From Lepus europaeus (taxonomy: Eukaryota > Chordata > Mammalia > Lagomorpha > Leporidae), in the NCBI RefSeq assembly GCF_033115175.1, contig NC_084834.1, positions 123,314,275 through 123,378,274 on the forward strand: DNA of 64,000 nt, in the 5' to 3' direction. Positions 59,752-64,000 of this stretch are shown here, piece by piece. Position 1 is the first letter of the stretch. Each line of letters opens with the position of its first letter. Made by a program: the position numbers and the translations under genes. A model generated the notes under the pieces. The model did not search any database. It was not told where the DNA came from and worked only from the letters and a program-made list of their open reading frames with translations.

Positions 59752-60054
59752 ATCTGACAGGTAGTGTTATAGTCAGTGAGAGAGAGAGAAAGAAAGGTCT
59801 TCCTTCCATTGGTTCACTCTCCAAATGGCCACTACGGCTGGCGCTGTGGCGATCCAAAGCCAGGAGCCAGGTGCTTTCTCCTGGTCTCACATGCTGGTGC
59901 AGGGCCCCAAGCACTTGGGCCATCCTCCACTGCCCTCCCGGGCCACAGCAGAGAACTGGACCAGAAGAGGAGCAACCAGGACTAGAACCCGGCACCCATG
60001 TGGGATGCCGGCGCCACAGGCAGAAGATTAACCAAGTGAGCCACGGCGCCGTCC
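59725..60054 (-). mobile_element. C-repeat SINE in L1
   Basis: Antisense, ending GAGCCACGGCGCCGTCCC. CATCCATTCTTTT precedes and a changed copy follows at about 60055-60068. Confidence 0.94.
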
Positions 60055-60774
60055 CATATCCATTCTTTCATTGATGGACGCTTCAGCTGAGTCTATGGCT
60101 TGGCTATTGTGAACAGTGGTTCAAGACACATGTGAATGCAGGTATCTTTTTGCCATCATAGTCCAGACATGGGATAGCTGGATCATGCAGAAGTTCCACC
60201 TTCAGTTTTTGAGGCACATCCATACCATTTTCCATGTGGCTATACTAACTTACATTCCCACCAACAGTGTATCAGGCACTCTCTTTTTTCTTGTCCTTGG
60301 CAATGTTTATTTTTTTCTCTTTGATATTCTAATTGGAGTGAGATGATATCTCACTGTGGTTTTGATTTCCATTTCCCTGATAATTAATGATGTCATTTTC
60401 TCATATACTTATTGGTTATTTGTGTATTTTTTTGGGGGAGGAAATGTCTTTTTAGGTAATTTGTCCATGTTTTAATTGAATTATTTGCTTTTTACTTTCT
60501 GCTGCTGAGTTTTTAGTGTTCTTTATAATTCTGGATATTGATCATTTGTCAGATGATCAATTTGCAAATAATTCTCTCATCCCTCACTTTATCTCTTCAT
60601 TCTTTTGATTGTTTCCTTTGTTGTCCAGAAAGCTCTTAGTTTGAATTAATGGCTATTTTTGCTTTTGTTACCTGTGCTTTTGAGGTCTTGAGTTGTTTCC
60701 TCTAGGCTTTCTTCTAGTGGTTTCACAGTTTCAAGTATTACATTTAGGACTTTGATCCATTTTGAGTTAATTTT

Positions 60775-61099
60775 TTAAAAGATTTATTTATTTACTTGAA
60801 AGGCAGAGTAACAGAGAGGCAGAGGCAGAGAGAGAAAGAGATCTCCCATCCGCTGGTTCACTCTCCAGATGGCCACAATGGCCGGAGCTATGCTGCTCTG
60901 AAGCCAGGAGCCAGGAGGAGCTTCTTTTAGTCTTTCATGTAGGTGCAGAGACCCAAGCACTTGGGCCATTTTCTGCCGCTTTCCCAGGCCATAGCAGAGA
61001 GCTGGATTGGAAGAGGAGCAGCTGGGACTAGAACCAGCAGCCATATGAGATGCCTGCTCTAGGCGGTGGCTTTACCCCCTATGCCACAGTGCCAGACCC
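60775..61099 (-). mobile_element. C-repeat SINE in L1
   Basis: Antisense. TSD TTGAGTTAATTTT is at 60762-60774 and 61100-61112. Confidence 0.96.
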
Positions 61100-62220
61100 T
61101 TGAGTTAATTTTGTATCTAATGAGATTTAAGGGTCAAGATTCATGCTTCTCTGAACGGATATCCAATTTCCCAGCACCGCTTATTGAGGAGACTGTGTTT
61201 TCTCTAATGTATTTGGTGACTTTTTGAAGATCAGTGGCTATAGATATGTAATTTATTACTTAGTTCTCTGTGTTTGTGGTCCATGTAATGACTTTTTATC
61301 AGTTCTGTGCTGCTTCAGTTACTATAGCTTTGTAGTCTGTTTTGAGGTCAGGTGTTGTGATGCCTTGAGCTATGTTCTTTTTGCTCCAGATTGCTTTGGC
61401 TATTCAGTGTCCTTTGTGACCTAACATCAATTTTAGCACTTGTTTTTCCTATTTCTGTGAAGAATGCCAACACTGAATCTAAAAACTGCTTTGAGTAGTA
61501 TGGACATTTTAACAATATTAATTCTTCTAATCAATGAACATGGGATAATGGGATATCCTCATTTCTTGTGTGTCCCTTTTAATACATTTCATTAATGCTT
61601 ATAATTTTTGTTATAGAAATCTTTACGTCCTTGGTTAAATTTATTCCATGGTATCATTTTGACAGCCATTTTGAAAGTGATTGCTTTCTTGATTTCCTTT
61701 TCAGGAATCTCATTATTGGTGTGTAAAATTGGTACTGAGTTTTTCATGTTGATTTTGTATCTTGTAACTTGAATTTGATTATCAGTTCTAAATGTTTTTG
61801 GGTGCATTGCTTAGGTTTTTTTTTTTTTTTTAACATATAAAATCATGTCATCTACCAACAGGGATAATTTGACTTTCTCTTTTCCTATATGGTTATCCTT
61901 TACTTCTTTCTCTTGCCTAATTGCTCTGGCTAAGATTTTCAGCACGATGTTGAATAAGAGTGCTGAAAGTGGGCAGTCTTTTCTTGTTCCAGATTGTAGA
62001 GAATGGCCTTTTGTCCATGCAGAATGTTGCTGGCTGTGGTTTTGCCCTGTGTAGCCTTTCTAAAACTGAGATGCATTCCTTCTATACCTAATGTGTTGAG
62101 GTGTTTTTTTTTTTTAACTATGAAAGGACGTTGAATTTTATCAAATGCCTTTCTGCCTCTATTGAGATGATTATATGGTCTATGTCCTATGTTCTTTTGA
62201 GGTGATGTTTTATGTTTTTT

Positions 62221-62571
62221 ATTTATTTATTTATTTATTTATTTGACAGGCAGAGTGGACAGTAGAAGGAGACAGAGAGAAAGGTCTTCCTTTTTGCCAT
62301 TGGTTCACCCTCCAATGGCCACCGTGGTAGGCGCGCTATGGCCGGCGCAACGTGCTGATCCGATGGCAGGAGCCAGGTGCTTCTCCTGGTCTCCCATGGG
62401 GTGCAGGGCCCAAGCACTTGGGCCATCCTCCACTGCACTCCCTGGCCACAGCAGAGAGCTGGCCTGGAAGAGAGGCAACCGGGACAGGATCGGTGCCCTG
62501 ACCGGGACTAGAACCCGGTGTGCCGGCGCCGCAAGGCGGAGGATTAGCCTGTTAAGCCATGGCGCCGGCCA
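62221..62571 (-). mobile_element. Young C-repeat SINE in L1
   Basis: Antisense, ending CATGGCGCCGGCCA. The 16-bp TSD ATGTTTTATGTTTTTT is at 62205-62220 and 62572-62587. Confidence 0.97.
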
Positions 62572-63131
62572 ATGTTTTATGTTTTTTGTTTGCATCTGTT
62601 GAAATATCACTGTCCTTGCATCCTTGGGATAGATAACACTTGATCATGGTGTATTCTCTCCTTGTGGTGAAGCTGATTCAGTTTGCTAGTATTTCGTTGA
62701 GGATTTTTGCCTGTGTTCATCAGGGATATTGGTTTGTAGTTTTGTTGTTGTTGCTGTGTCCTTGTTTGGCTTTGGCATTAGGATACTTCTGGCCACACAG
62801 AAAGACTTTCCTAGAGTTTCTTCTCTTTCAACTTTTTGGAATGCTTTGAGAATAACTGGTGTTAATTCTTCCTTAAGAGTTTGATAACATTCAGCAGTGA
62901 AGCCATCCAAATCTGGACTTTTCTTTGTTGGTAGACTTTTTATTACTGACTGCTTCTTGTTATTTATCATTGGTCTGTGCAGGTTTTCTTTGTCTTCATG
63001 GTACAATATTAGAGGTAATATGTGTTCAGAAGTGTATCTTTCTTCTAGTATTTCCACTTTGTTGTCCTGTAGTTCATAATATGCTCTAGAGATCCTTGGT
63101 ACTTCTGAGGTATTCATTCTTTTTAATTAAA

Positions 63132-63600
63132 AAAGTTTTTTGTTGTTTGCTATTTGAAAGGCAGAGTGTTGAGAGAGAAAAAGAGAGAGAGAGAGAGAGG
63201 GAGAGAGACAGAGCGAGACAGAGAGAGGGAGAGAGAGGGAGACAAAGAGAGGGAGAGAGACAGAGAGAGAAACTATTGAGAGACAGAGAGAGGGAGAAAG
63301 GGAGACAGAGAGAGGGAGAGAGACAGAGAGAGAAACTAGAGAGAGACAGAGAGAGGGAGAGAGGGAGACAGAGAGAAGGAGAGAGACAGAGAGAGAAACT
63401 AGAGACAGGGCCAGGCTGGACTCAGGAGCCAGATGTCAGGCACACAGTCTGATCTCCTACATGGGTGGCAGGGGGCAAATGCACTACTGTAACAGGAAGC
63501 TGGACTGGAAGCAGAACAGCTGGGACTTGAGTGGCACTCTGACATGGGATGCCAGCATCGCATGTGGTGCTTAATCCACTGCGCCACAATGCTGGCCTCC
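63132..63600 (-). mobile_element. C-repeat SINE with expanded GA-rich end, in L1
   Basis: Antisense. GCTATTTGAAAGGCAGAGTG begins it and CACTGCGCCACAATGCTGGCC ends it. The normally short GA/CT-rich part has grown to about 240 bp. Confidence 0.92.
63175..63404 (+). repeat. GA-rich minisatellite, 63-bp unit
   Basis: CAGAGAGAGAAACTA recurs at 63261, 63324 and 63387, a period of exactly 63 bp. As 63 is divisible by three, one frame stays open with repeated Arg/Glu-rich blocks; this is not a gene. Confidence 0.95.
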
Positions 63601-64000
63601 AGAGATGAATCTAATGTGTCATTTATCATCGCTGATTTTATTTACTTGTATCTTCTCTTTTTCTTAGAAATTCTAGCCAAAATCTATCAATATTATCTTT
63701 TCAATAAGCCGATTTTTTGTTTGTTGATGCTTTAACTTTGTTTTTAATCTTCATTTCATTTATTTCTGCCTTGATCTTTGTTTATTTTGTTTTAATTTGG
63801 GATTTATTGGTTCTCATTCTAGTTCTTTGAGATACAATAATAGAATGTTTGAGATCTTTTTGCTTTTGTGAAGTATGTGTTGATTGCTGTAAGATTTCCA
63901 CCCAGTATTGCTTTTGCTATATCTCATAGGTTTTGGTATGTTGTATTTTCATTTGCTTGGAGAAAAAATTTTAGTTCCTTTTAAGTTTTTTAATTGACCC

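Noticed and set aside
62686..63117. 143-codon minus-strand frame as a host gene
   Set aside because: Contains SLPTKKSPDLDGFTAECYQ-type L1 ORF2 sequence; it is part of the L1.
63096..63452. 118-codon Arg/Glu-rich open frame
   Set aside because: It is the 63-bp GA-rich minisatellite inside an antisense C repeat.

Overview
This window is mammalian nuclear DNA from a lagomorph, most likely European rabbit (Oryctolagus) or a close relative. The diagnosis rests on about 43 copies of the lagomorph tRNA-derived C-repeat SINE. These have a head like GGCCGGCGCCGTGGCTCACTAGGC, a pol III B-box-like GGGTTCTAGTCCC, and a CT-rich end followed by an A-rich tail. Many keep perfect 9-17 bp target-site duplications (TSDs). 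There is no bacterial gene organisation, no CRISPR array, no tRNA or rRNA gene, and no complete protein-coding gene. Family names for repeats and genes are from memory; no database search was possible.

Gene content is sparse. The only intact-looking coding exon is a KRAB-A box exon at 58664-58790 on the + strand. It has the canonical 127 bp length, an AG acceptor and a GTGAGT donor, and belongs to a KRAB zinc-finger gene whose finger exon must lie beyond 64 kb. Upstream of it are a candidate small exon (56493-56575) and a CpG-bearing segment (about 56780-57150) that could be its 5' part. A frameshifted, truncated USP17-like deubiquitinase pseudogene lies on the minus strand at about 36783-37110. 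The KRAB box most resembles, from memory, those of ZNF596 and ZNF705, human 8p23 genes, and USP17L copies also occur at human 8p23.1. The window may therefore correspond to that syntenic region; this is inference.

Layout: 0-7 kb holds scattered SINEs and several solo-LTR-like segments (2.2, 2.9, 4.0 and 6.5 kb). 7-17 kb is old MIR, L2 and MER5 debris plus SINEs. 17.9-22.4 kb is a + strand L1 with an internal deletion and TSDs. 22.4-35 kb has L1 fragments on both strands and SINEs. 35.2-35.5 kb is a small polyadenylated retroposon of unusual composition. 36.7-37.1 kb is the USP17-like pseudogene. 38.2-41 kb is a repeat-poor island with open frames of unknown meaning. 44-49.5 kb is a dense nest of LTR, MLT1, SINE and hAT insertions. 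50.1-52.7 kb is a cluster of six SINEs. 55.6-58.8 kb is the candidate 5' end of the KRAB-ZNF gene. 59.2-64 kb is a minus-strand L1 broken by four SINEs and running off the window.

I found no previously undescribed system that the sequence alone can demonstrate. The observations most worth checking are the KRAB exon, the USP17-like relic, the chimeric-looking retroposon at 35.2 kb, the solo LTR that splits a C repeat with a perfect 4-bp duplication, and the 5'UTR-to-RT junction of the deleted L1.
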